Below are positions 6,550-13,855 of a DNA stretch of 20,174 nt, piece after piece. The stretch lies in NCBI GenBank assembly GCA_007129655.1, contig SKVC01000147.1:1-20174 (forward strand), read 5' to 3'. The translations under genes and the position numbers were made by a program. Position 1 is the first letter of the stretch; each line of letters starts with the position of its first letter. The notes beneath the pieces were generated by a model. It saw only the letters and a list, made by a program, of their open reading frames with translations. It searched no databases and was not told where the DNA came from. This DNA is from Thermoplasmata archaeon (lineage in GTDB: Archaea; Thermoplasmatota; Thermoplasmata; Halarchaeoplasmatales; Halarchaeoplasmataceae).

Positions 6550-7566
6550 ATGAAAATAATCGAAGAAGGCCAAGGCGAGCTAGTGGGTTGGTACGATCCC
6601 GACGAGCATAGAAGATGGGTGGCGAAGAATAAATCCAGAGAGTTGAAAGATAAACGTATAGATCCTAAGAAAGCGGTCGGCAAGTACATCAAAGACGGAG
6701 ATTTCATCGCCTCCGGCGGTTTTGGCCATATACGGGTATCCATGGCGCTCATTTACGAGATAGTACGCCAAGGTATAAAAGAGCTAACGATGGCCGGTAA
6801 GACGGCAGTCCACGATTCGGATATACTCATAGGCGCAGGCTGTGTTAACAGAGTAGAGGTGGCATATACCTTCGGTCACGAGCTTAGAGGGTTATCTCCG
6901 GCATCAAGAAGGGCGGTGGAGTCCGGAGAGTGCGAGGTGGTTGCCGAAATAAGCAACGCCGCCTACCAGTGGCGTTTTCTCGCAGGAGCCATGGGAGTAC
7001 CCTTCATTCCCTCCAGAGTTTTACTCGGTACCGACACATTCAAACACAGCTCCGCTAAGAAGGTCGAGGATCCCTACAGCAAGAGGCCTGTGTGCATAGT
7101 ACCGTCCTGCAATCCCGACGTAGCCATGATACACGTTCACCGCTGCGACAAGTACGGTAACGCCCAGATCGATGGTATCGCCGTTGAGGACATCCAGTTG
7201 GCCCGGGCTGCACGAAGACTGATAATCACAACCGAAGAGATAATCGACGACGAGATCATACGTGAAAAACCATGGCGAACGGCCATACCATTTTATCATG
7301 TGGACGCCGTGGTCGAGGTACCTTACGGTTCACATCCCTGCGAGATGCCCTATCTGTACTTCTTCGACGAAGAACATATCGCCGAATGGTTGAGATCATC
7401 CAAAACTCCCGAAGGAACTGAAAAGTACTTTGAAAAATATATCTTCGGAGTGAAAGACCACGATGAATACATAGAGCTCGTCGGTGGTTCGGATAACATA
7501 CAAAAACTGCATGAGATCGAAAATTACGAAAGACCCATGAGTGCCCCCTGGCTAAGAGGTGATTGA
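6550..7566 (+). CDS. CoA-transferase family I, subunit A (glutaconate CoA-transferase GctA-like)
   Basis: A 338-residue alpha subunit of a family I CoA-transferase, close in length to GctA-type chains. After an unusual N-terminal 30 residues rich in charge, the fold begins near DPKKAVGKYIKDGDFIASGG, the DGD-x-IASGG pattern being typical of this family, and continues through GVPFIPSRVLLGTD (about 158-171) and a DVAMIHVHRCDKYGNAQ strand-loop (about 195-211). The catalytic Glu of such enzymes lies in the B subunit, encoded next. The SD-like AGGCGAT lies 3 nt before the ATG. It belongs to the thiolase operon and may load or unload CoA on its substrate. Related ring-opening hydrolases (IpdA) share the fold and are the main alternative. 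Confidence 0.85.
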   Translation: MKIIEEGQGELVGWYDPDEHRRWVAKNKSRELKDKRIDPKKAVGKYIKDGDFIASGGFGHIRVSMALIYEIVRQGIKELTMAGKTAVHDSDILIGAGCVNRVEVAYTFGHELRGLSPASRRAVESGECEVVAEISNAAYQWRFLAGAMGVPFIPSRVLLGTDTFKHSSAKKVEDPYSKRPVCIVPSCNPDVAMIHVHRCDKYGNAQIDGIAVEDIQLARAARRLIITTEEIIDDEIIREKPWRTAIPFYHVDAVVEVPYGSHPCEMPYLYFFDEEHIAEWLRSSKTPEGTEKYFEKYIFGVKDHDEYIELVGGSDNIQKLHEIENYERPMSAPWLRGD

Positions 7567-7568
7567 AC

Positions 7569-8342
7569 ATGGAATATGCTGAAGAATACACGGCTACGGA
7601 ACTGCTGGCCTGCGTTGCTTCTCATCTACTTGAAAACGGAAAAACCTTCTTCGTAGGTACCGGTTTACCCATGATAGCGTGTATGCTGGCCCAGCGAACC
7701 CATGCACCGGATTCTTTGATCATATTCGAGGCCGGAGGGATCGGACCCAAGATACCCGCATTGCCCATATCCGTGGGGGACTCTAGAACCTTTCACAAGG
7801 CTGTATCCGCCTCTACGATGCATGATGTAATGTCCGCAGCCCAGAGCGGTTACATAGATTATGGTTTTTTGGGAGCGGCTCAATTGGACCCTTATGGTAA
7901 CATCAACACCACGGTCATAGGAGAACATCGAAGACCGAAGGCTAGGCTCCCGGGCAGCGGCGGGGCCAACGACATAGGCTCTCTGTGCTGGAATACCATC
8001 GTGCTCATGAGGCAGGACAAAAGACGTTTTGTGGAGAAGCTTGATTTTCTCACTACTCCCGGATATCTTAATGGTCCGGGTGAAAGAGAAAAGGCAGGTT
8101 TACCGGAAAACACCGGTCCATATCGTGTTATCACTCAACTGGGAGTTTACGGATTCCACGAAGAGTCCAAGCGGTTGACACTTCTGGAAAGATATCCTGG
8201 AGTAACTTTACAAGATATAAAAGAACACAGCGGTTTCGAGATAGTTATACCCGAACACCACAACGTGTCCGCCCCTCCGACCATAGACGAACAGCGGATA
8301 CTACACGAGATCGATCCGGAAGGTATGGTACTTAAAAAGTAA
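7569..8342 (+). CDS. CoA-transferase family I, subunit B (glutaconate CoA-transferase GctB-like)
   Basis: A 257-residue beta subunit of a family I CoA-transferase, the usual GctB length. The loop IIFEAGGIGPK puts Glu54 where the covalent-catalysis Glu of glutaconate CoA-transferase is known (beta Glu54 in Acidaminococcus), so true CoA-transfer chemistry is likely. Further family features are FLGAAQLDPYGNINTT (about 103-118), a PGSGGAND glycine loop, and a C-terminal HPGVT-like YPGVTLQDI segment. The ATG at 7569 is chosen because SD AGGTGAT ends 5 nt upstream; a TTG two codons earlier is too close to it. The gene starts 2 nt after subunit A and ends the operon, 3 nt from the convergent protease gene. 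Donor and acceptor acids are unknown. Confidence 0.87.
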   Translation: MEYAEEYTATELLACVASHLLENGKTFFVGTGLPMIACMLAQRTHAPDSLIIFEAGGIGPKIPALPISVGDSRTFHKAVSASTMHDVMSAAQSGYIDYGFLGAAQLDPYGNINTTVIGEHRRPKARLPGSGGANDIGSLCWNTIVLMRQDKRRFVEKLDFLTTPGYLNGPGEREKAGLPENTGPYRVITQLGVYGFHEESKRLTLLERYPGVTLQDIKEHSGFEIVIPEHHNVSAPPTIDEQRILHEIDPEGMVLKK

Positions 8343-8345
8343 ATC

Positions 8346-9575
8346 TCACTGCGATGGTGGCCACTCTCTTTTCCTTTCTTTCACACCTAGCCCTTCTTGT
8401 GCTACCGGAGAAGTAGGATCATGTTCGGTCCCACAGCGTTTACATTTAAGTTTGCCCTCGTTAGTATAGAAAGCTGTATGATTTCCACAATTAGAACATA
8501 TAAAACCGGTGGATAGACCTGCGGTTTTATGTTTTTCTGTTTCCCTCTTCGGTTCACGTACCTCCGATGCAGAGGGGATAAGCCATACCATGAGCTTTTT
8601 CGAGAAATAATAGGTAAAATAGATCCCGAATAAAATCCACATCAACATCAATATACTAACCGCTTCGATCCAACCCGAGGGTAACCGAGTATAAACCGAT
8701 GTGTAATTCCATGCAAAATGAAACAATATGCAGGAATAAAGGCCATCCTTTGCGTATAGATAACCGAAGAAAAATCCCGCTAGTAAAGTGGGTATCATCT
8801 TGTATATATCCCAACTCGGCAGATGTGCGAAGGCGAAAATAGCTGCGGAAAAAATTATGGGCCATATTACAAAACGATACTTCATCCCAAATCCACCCAT
8901 GAGATATTTTTTAAGATCACTCTCTCCTTTATGCATGGCATAGAGCATCATAGGAAGTCCTAAGTATACAACACGTATAACAAGCTCCTCCCAAACGGTG
9001 GCCCGGGTTATAGCGTATATCATCCTCCATGTTGCATATTCTTCGATACCCGGAGTGCGTATAGATATGTTTGCAAACTGCAGTATCACCAGATAAACCA
9101 TATACAGAAACATCATGGCTGAAAAGCTGAACGCTAGCCTTGTGATCGGAGAATCCTTTATTTTAGACATGCCGTTTTTATCACTTTTAAAAAGAGTAGG
9201 TATATCCGGAAAGTGAAAATAGGCCAAATAAATAAATGAAACCACTACGCACGAGATGATGAATATATAATAAACCAAAAACGAGTATCCTGAGACTTCG
9301 AACAATCCAACAACGAATATCAGAACTACAAATATGACCGTACCGGATTCGAAGGTTTCCGGAATGATCAATCCTGCGGACCACAGCATCACCGCCACGC
9401 TAAGTATCAGAAATCCCAGGAATGAGAATATAGTGAGCAGTTTAAGTATACGCTTTGATTTTTCTATGATCACCTCTGCATCAGATGGTTTACCTTGGGA
9501 CTCATTCCGATCCTCATACGCGCACCAAAGGCAGTGCTTTCCTTCCATCTCCTTTCCACAACGTGGGCATTCCAT
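8346..9575 (-). CDS. CPBP-family intramembrane metalloprotease with zinc ribbons at both ends
   Basis: A 409-residue multi-pass membrane protein. It has the CPBP (Abi) glutamic-type protease signature: EELVIR (E196, E197, R201), FAHLPSWD with H251, and HFAWN (H286, N290). Hydrophobic segments fall near 46-71, 79-100, 103-120, 147-170, 235-252, 262-280 and 303-326. Uncommonly, a CxxC-x8-CxxC zinc ribbon (C3, C6, C15, C18) precedes the membrane part and a second (C360, C363, C378, C381) follows it, both separated by polar linkers. Eukaryotic relatives (Rce1) trim prenylated CaaX proteins; archaeal substrates are mostly unknown. No SD site is seen; a TATA-like ATATTTA lies about 29 nt upstream, so it is probably leaderless. 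Convergent with the CoA-transferase gene. Confidence 0.85.
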   Translation of the reverse strand: MECPRCGKEMEGKHCLWCAYEDRNESQGKPSDAEVIIEKSKRILKLLTIFSFLGFLILSVAVMLWSAGLIIPETFESGTVIFVVLIFVVGLFEVSGYSFLVYYIFIISCVVVSFIYLAYFHFPDIPTLFKSDKNGMSKIKDSPITRLAFSFSAMMFLYMVYLVILQFANISIRTPGIEEYATWRMIYAITRATVWEELVIRVVYLGLPMMLYAMHKGESDLKKYLMGGFGMKYRFVIWPIIFSAAIFAFAHLPSWDIYKMIPTLLAGFFFGYLYAKDGLYSCILFHFAWNYTSVYTRLPSGWIEAVSILMLMWILFGIYFTYYFSKKLMVWLIPSASEVREPKRETEKHKTAGLSTGFICSNCGNHTAFYTNEGKLKCKRCGTEHDPTSPVAQEGLGVKERKREWPPSQ

Positions 9576-9597
9576 GTTAAGTTATAGAAAGATGCCG

Positions 9598-9609
9598 TAA
9601 TAAATATTA
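9598..9609 (-). promoter_or_regulatory. TATA box for the CPBP protease gene
   Basis: Minus-strand TAATATTTATT, centred near 9604, is about 29 nt ahead of the protease ATG and overlaps the stop codon of the upstream acyl-CoA ligase. No SD site intervenes. This spacing predicts a leaderless transcript that starts at or next to the ATG. Confidence 0.4.
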
Positions 9610-11232
9610 CCTTCGCTTTTCTTTAACCTTAGTGGGCATCATCTTTTCGAGTTCGTCTTTCTCCACTTTCTCCGCCATGATATCTCGGAGTTTGAACTTC
9701 TGTATCTTTCCTCTCCCGGAGTGGGGGATATCGTCCGTGATATCAACATATCGTGGTACTTTAGCGCTAGCTACTTTACCGTAGAGGGAATCTACAACGT
9801 TCTGGGGTGTGAGTTCCGACTTTTCGAAGGGTACTACCGCAGCAGCGATAACCTCGCCTAGATCTTTGTCTGGAACACCGACCACCGCTACTTCACGTAT
9901 ATCAGGATGCTCTATCAAGTATTCCTCTATCTCCCTGGGATATACATTGAAGCCGCCTACTATCACCATATCTTTCTTACGGCCGACTATCTTAACGTAG
10001 CCTCTTTCGTCCATCTCCGCTAGATCTCCGGTGTGAAGCCAGCCGTTTTCAACTGTCTCCGCGGTGGCTTCCGGATTTTTATAGTATCCCACCATGACAT
10101 TATAGCCTTTGACCAGCAGCTCACCGGTTTCGTTGGGTGCCACTTCTTCACCATTCTCATCGACTATCTTTACCTCTTGGTCCGGAAGTACTCTGCCCAC
10201 GGTTTCAACACGGTCCTCTACGGTATCGTCGAATCTGGTCATTGTAACGCCGGGCGAAGCCTCGGTTAGTCCGTAAACGATGGATACGTTACAACCCATA
10301 TCGTTGATAACAGACTGCATGGTTTCCACAGGGCATGTGGACCCGGCCATTATCCCTGTTCTGAGCGTGGAAGTATCGTACTCCACTTTTTTTAGCAGTT
10401 CCAATTCCCGTATGAACATTGTAGGTACCCCGTGTATCATCGTTATACCTTCCTTTTCCACCAGATTAAGAGCCGCCTTCGGCCGGAATACTTCCATGGG
10501 TAACATGGTACCTCCGAAATCTACCATCAATGTAATGCTGAGTGTATTACCGAAACAGTGGCTGAAGGGAACTGGTATCAACAACTTGTCCTCAGGGGTG
10601 GTTTTCAATATATCTCCTATATCCCTTGCATTCTTTGTTATCTGGTGATGAGTCAGCATAACACCTTTTGGTTTTCCTGTAGTACCGGAAGTGTACAAGA
10701 TAAAAGTAACATCATCCGGGTCAGTATCCTCTTTCATCGCCAGGTATTCACCGTCTTGCTCCCAGCCCCTACCTTCTTCCATAGCCTCTTTGTAGGTTAC
10801 CACCGGTAAACTTTCACTCTCTCCTTTCAACATGACCACGGTGGTTAGCTTTTCAAGCTTCGGCCCTACTTCTTCCAGTATATCTTTGAATCTGTATTTA
10901 CCGGCTGTATCGGTGGTTATCACAGCTTTAGCGTCGGAATCGTTGAACATGTATTCAATTTCGGAAGACTTGTACCATGGATCGGTGGGTACAACAACCG
11001 CTCCTATCTTGGGTATAGCGAACCATGCAACCACCCATTCGGGTAGGTTAGTCAACCATATGGCAACTTTATCGCCCTTACCGATACCTTTTTTCTTTAA
11101 AAAGTAAGCCAATTTGTCGGCTTCTTCATTCAATTCACTATAGGATATCCTGCGTCCTTGGAAAACTACAGCATCTTTGTCGGGATATTCCTTGGCCTTT
11201 TCTTCCAGAAGTCGTCCGAGTGTGGTCTTCAT
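9607..11232 (-). CDS. AMP-forming long/medium-chain acyl-CoA ligase
   Basis: A 541-residue ANL-superfamily acyl-CoA ligase that activates a carboxylic acid with ATP and CoA via an acyl-adenylate. Motifs in order: P-loop TSGTTGKPKG at 181-190, YGLTEA at 320-325, TGD at 401-403, the hinge region GRKKDMVIVGGFNVYP (about 417-432), and the C-terminal catalytic Lys509 within SGRGKI, a variant of the usual PKTxxGKI. The frame stays open 48 codons upstream, but that part looks like no ligase and overlaps the upstream trmI; the ATG at 11232 has SD AGGAG at 9 nt and starts the family's normal N-terminus. The closest families are FadD-type fatty acid and 4-coumarate-like ligases. The exact acid is unknown. 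Confidence 0.87.
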   Translation of the reverse strand: MKTTLGRLLEEKAKEYPDKDAVVFQGRRISYSELNEEADKLAYFLKKKGIGKGDKVAIWLTNLPEWVVAWFAIPKIGAVVVPTDPWYKSSEIEYMFNDSDAKAVITTDTAGKYRFKDILEEVGPKLEKLTTVVMLKGESESLPVVTYKEAMEEGRGWEQDGEYLAMKEDTDPDDVTFILYTSGTTGKPKGVMLTHHQITKNARDIGDILKTTPEDKLLIPVPFSHCFGNTLSITLMVDFGGTMLPMEVFRPKAALNLVEKEGITMIHGVPTMFIRELELLKKVEYDTSTLRTGIMAGSTCPVETMQSVINDMGCNVSIVYGLTEASPGVTMTRFDDTVEDRVETVGRVLPDQEVKIVDENGEEVAPNETGELLVKGYNVMVGYYKNPEATAETVENGWLHTGDLAEMDERGYVKIVGRKKDMVIVGGFNVYPREIEEYLIEHPDIREVAVVGVPDKDLGEVIAAAVVPFEKSELTPQNVVDSLYGKVASAKVPRYVDITDDIPHSGRGKIQKFKLRDIMAEKVEKDELEKMMPTKVKEKRR

Positions 11233-11241
11233 TTTATCTGT

Positions 11242-11282
11242 CTCCTCGTGATTGTTTCTCGGATAGGAATGTTCATTAAAAA
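11242..11282 (-). promoter_or_regulatory. Promoter and SD site of the acyl-CoA ligase gene
   Basis: In the 58-nt gap after trmI the minus strand reads TTTTTAAT (plus 11275-11282), a weak TATA box about 46 nt from the ATG, giving an estimated start near 11252 and a 20-nt leader. The leader carries GAGGAGA (AGGAG at plus 11242-11246), a clear SD site, which fixes the ATG at 11232. Confidence 0.4.
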
Positions 11283-11290
11283 GGTTGCGA

Positions 11291-12052
11291 TTATTTACTC
11301 GAAATTTTCCGTCCGAATACAACGTAACCGGTATGGCCGAGCATCTCGAATGCCGGTCTAGTGTTTCCCTTTCCAACAGACATATCTCGGCGAATGTTCT
11401 CGAAGGCCCTTACGTCGGCGAAGCCGTTATCTCTCATATCCACATAGACTTTTTCCATCTGATTCATGGACGGTATATATGCGGCTATGTGTCCCCCGTT
11501 TTTCAGGCAGGAATGAGCCATCTCCAAGGCTTCCCAAGGCTCTGGTATATCCAGTATGAAGGCGTCAACATCTTTTTCCTCCACATCCTTAGTTACATCA
11601 CCTATAACAGGATACCATGTATCCTGCAGACCAAGCAAAGATATATTTGATCTTGCGAGTCTTAGATGGTCTTCCCTGAGTTCGTAAGTGTGCACCCTGC
11701 CTTCAGATCCTACGGCTCTGTTAAGTATGGCACTCATCATACCTGAGCCCGCACCGCCTTCGACAACTATATCTCCGCAAGAGACATCACAGTTATGTAC
11801 TATAAGAGAACCCATGTGCGGCCGGATTATCTGCGGACCGCGTTTGATCAGTTCCGGAGCGTGCTCCAGTGAAATTTGTAGCATACGATAACTCTTGCTG
11901 CCGAAGGATATCTCATCCCCCCATTTACTGCCGATCAATTTAGCGGTGTCTACCACACCCAGACCGGAAATTCTCTTTACCTCGCCGTCTGCGATTATCA
12001 GTATCTTTTCTGCCGGGTTCCACAGCATTATTCTATCTCCGCTCTCTATCAT
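11291..12052 (-). CDS. trmI: tRNA (adenine-N1)-methyltransferase, TrmI family
   Basis: A 253-residue class I methyltransferase of the TrmI family, which methylates N1 of A58 (and A57 in some archaea) in the T-loop of tRNA. N-terminal beta domain (1-65) begins MIESGDRIMLWNP, matching the family's usual start. Diagnostic residues are RGPQIIRP (71-78), the SAM-binding motif EGGAGSG (98-104), the acidic YELRED (123-128), the catalytic-region LDIPEPW (167-173), and HTGYVVFGRK near the end. A GTG three codons upstream is possible, but a TATA box centred 27 nt before the ATG puts transcription start at the ATG itself, so a leaderless ATG at 12052 is preferred. It diverges from the nop10 operon. Confidence 0.9.
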   Translation of the reverse strand: MIESGDRIMLWNPAEKILIIADGEVKRISGLGVVDTAKLIGSKWGDEISFGSKSYRMLQISLEHAPELIKRGPQIIRPHMGSLIVHNCDVSCGDIVVEGGAGSGMMSAILNRAVGSEGRVHTYELREDHLRLARSNISLLGLQDTWYPVIGDVTKDVEEKDVDAFILDIPEPWEALEMAHSCLKNGGHIAAYIPSMNQMEKVYVDMRDNGFADVRAFENIRRDMSVGKGNTRPAFEMLGHTGYVVFGRKISSK

Positions 12053-12073
12053 ATATTCCACACTCAGTTAAGC

Positions 12074-12123
12074 GATATATATATCTTTAATGTACCGGTG
12101 ATCTATTTGAAAACCCTTAAATA
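12074..12123. promoter_or_regulatory. Divergent promoters of trmI and the nop10 operon
   Basis: The 106-nt gap holds two TATA boxes. GATATATATATC (12074-12085), read on the minus strand, is 27 nt from the trmI ATG. TTAAATA (12117-12123), read on the plus strand, predicts a start near 12146, leaving about 13 nt of leader with AAGGA before the nop10 ATG. The two cores are about 40 nt apart. Confidence 0.55.
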
Positions 12124-12158
12124 AGGAGTTCATCAATCATGGGCAAGGAAGACAAAAA

Positions 12159-12329
12159 ATGAAAAAGATAAAAAAGTGTCCGGAATGTGGAGTATATTCC
12201 TTCCGGCAAAAATGTAAAGCCTGTGGGATAGCCACCATCAGCCCCCACCCACATAAGTACTCCCCCGAAGATAGATACGGTGAGTACAGGAGAAAACAGA
12301 TGGACAAATATATGAAAGGAGAAGATTAG
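12159..12329 (+). CDS. nop10: Archaeal H/ACA ribonucleoprotein protein Nop10
   Basis: A 56-residue protein. Nop10 binds Cbf5 in H/ACA guide RNPs that convert uridine to pseudouridine in rRNA. The zinc ribbon is CPECG (7-11) and CKACG (19-23), followed by the family's signature: a proline-rich linker SPHPHKYSPEDRYGEYRR (28-45), equivalent to PxRFSPxDxYxxYR in relatives. Length is typical (about 55-60). Start ATG at 12159 follows AAGGA at 12144-12148. A seven-codon frame beginning at 12139 overlaps the start but is probably upstream of the transcript start. The gene abuts the PAC2 gene (1 nt gap), an order seen widely in archaea, but the aIF2-alpha gene that often precedes nop10 is absent here. 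Confidence 0.9.
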   Translation: MKKIKKCPECGVYSFRQKCKACGIATISPHPHKYSPEDRYGEYRRKQMDKYMKGED

Positions 12330-12330
12330 G

Positions 12331-13107
12331 ATGGAAGACATAATAGTTAAATATTTAGAAAAACCAGAATTGAAAGAACCGATTTTTATCGAGGGTCTGC
12401 CCGGCGTGGGTAACGTTGGTAAACTGGCGGCCGAACATATGATCGAACAGTTAGACGCAATCCAATTTGCCGAGATATATTCGATATACTTACCACCCCA
12501 GGTGCTGGTGAATGATGACGGATTGGCAAGACTGGTTAACAATAAGTTGTATTACAAAAAGGATGTAGGAGTAGATTCTCGTGATCTAATAATACTCACA
12601 GGGGATTACCAAGGTATGACCCCTCAAGGTCAGTATCAGATGACCGATAAGCTGCTTTCCATAGCTAAAGATATGGATGCCAACGTAATAGTTTCTCTAG
12701 GTGGATACGGGCAGGGTCAGATGGTGGACAAACCCAGAGTACTAGGGGCGGCTACCAACCAGAAAATAGTAGAAATAGCAAAAGAATACGGTACCGTATT
12801 TGATGAAGACCATCCCTCTGCAGGTATAGTAGGCGCAAGCGGACTCCTACTCGGCTTAGGTCAGAGTGTATACGATATAGACGGGATATGCCTCATGGGA
12901 GAAACTTCCGGCTACTTCGTCGACCCGACGGCTGCAAGAGAGGTACTCGAGATACTTACATCTTATATCGGGATCGAAGACATGAGCTACGAAGAACTAG
13001 ACGACAAGGCTGAAGAGGTAGAAGCTCTTACTAATAAGGTCCTTGAACTAGAGGGCAGCGGCATGGGTAAAGACAGTAAAAGAGAAGATCTTAGCTACAT
13101 CGGCTAA
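12331..13107 (+). CDS. PAC2-family proteasome assembly chaperone homolog
   Basis: A 258-residue PAC2 family protein, related to the archaeal PbaB and eukaryotic PAC2 chaperones that help assemble the 20S proteasome ring. Typical features are the N-terminal FIEGLPGVGNVGKLAAEHM-type nucleotide-like loop (18-36), VIVSLGGYGQGQ (about 119-130), and GIVGASGLLLGLG (about 165-177) ahead of GETSGYFVDP. The C-terminal 35 residues are an acidic helical tail. The SD site AAAGGAGA overlaps the end of nop10, so the two are translated together. Neighbouring nop10 supports the assignment. Roles beyond proteasome assembly are possible, since many archaea hold several PAC2 paralogs. Confidence 0.85.
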   Translation: MEDIIVKYLEKPELKEPIFIEGLPGVGNVGKLAAEHMIEQLDAIQFAEIYSIYLPPQVLVNDDGLARLVNNKLYYKKDVGVDSRDLIILTGDYQGMTPQGQYQMTDKLLSIAKDMDANVIVSLGGYGQGQMVDKPRVLGAATNQKIVEIAKEYGTVFDEDHPSAGIVGASGLLLGLGQSVYDIDGICLMGETSGYFVDPTAAREVLEILTSYIGIEDMSYEELDDKAEEVEALTNKVLELEGSGMGKDSKREDLSYIG

Positions 13108-13120
13108 AATGGAGCGCATC

Positions 13121-13849
13121 ATGGATAGCGAAATCAAGGTACAGATGTATCTGATGGGTTACGAAGACGGTCAGAAGGAAGCATGGTCCGAAATAAAGCG
13201 TTTGATCAAAAAACATGATGGCTGGGAACTCAAGAGTAGGATACAGAGTAAACTCGGCACACTCTATCAGGATATCGATTTTAAACGTGCAGAGTTGATG
13301 GATGATCCAACATTATTATATATTGAAGAGGAATCCATCGAAGAACCCCGAGAGGAGCCTAAAACCGACTGGAACATGGGAGAATCGTACTTGATATTGG
13401 AAAAAAAGCCTTTCATGGCCGTTGATGCCATGCTATCACTTTTGGGAGGTAAAAATCGATCACTTTTCATAACGAGTGAATTACCCGATAAGATGCGGGA
13501 GAAGTACGGAATAACCGATGAAAATATACAATTCTTAGAGTTATCTACCAGCGGCTATAGTCGATTCGGAAAGACCGACCTAAAATGCACGCCGTCAAAC
13601 CTTTCAAGTCTTTCGGGTAAGATAGGGGATTCTATCAAAGATAAATCTAACCCGATAATATTGATGCATGGTATGCAGGATATAGTTAATCGTCATCAAT
13701 TTCCAAAATCCTTAGAATTCGTCAAGTGGATGATAGACAAATTAAGAAGATCTAACGGCACACTGATATTGTCGGTTGATTCAACCATATTCGACGAAAA
13801 AGATCTGGCAAGATTAGAAACATATTTCGATCAAGTTTTAAAGGGGTGA
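13121..13849 (+). CDS. DUF835 domain protein
   Basis: A 242-residue protein whose C-terminal two thirds match the archaeal DUF835 family, common in Thermoplasmata and Thermococci. The domain begins at WNMGESYLILEKKP and shows the expected order: SLFITSELPDKMREKYGI, an FLELSTS strand, SNPIILMHGMQDIVNRH, and TLILSVDSTIFDEKDLARLE. The first 70 residues are a separate helical part containing GYEDGQKEAW, with an acidic linker EESIEEPREEP. The fold resembles a degenerate RecA/KaiC-like core without a Walker A motif; function is unknown. ATG at 13121 is preferred over 13109 because GGAG ends six nucleotides ahead. It follows the PAC2 gene by 13 nt. Confidence 0.75.
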   Translation: MDSEIKVQMYLMGYEDGQKEAWSEIKRLIKKHDGWELKSRIQSKLGTLYQDIDFKRAELMDDPTLLYIEEESIEEPREEPKTDWNMGESYLILEKKPFMAVDAMLSLLGGKNRSLFITSELPDKMREKYGITDENIQFLELSTSGYSRFGKTDLKCTPSNLSSLSGKIGDSIKDKSNPIILMHGMQDIVNRHQFPKSLEFVKWMIDKLRRSNGTLILSVDSTIFDEKDLARLETYFDQVLKG

Positions 13850-13855
13850 AAGGAG

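Noticed and set aside
6550..8342. IpdAB-type steroid ring hydrolase identity for the CoA-transferase pair
   Set aside because: The B subunit keeps the glutaconate-type catalytic Glu54 and the genes are not with other steroid-degradation genes.
11233..11376. 48-codon N-terminal extension of the acyl-CoA ligase
   Set aside because: It runs into the end of trmI, resembles no ligase domain, and the internal ATG has a proper SD site.
12139..12162. Seven-codon leader peptide overlapping the nop10 start
   Set aside because: The TATA box predicts transcription starting after its ATG, so it is probably not translated.
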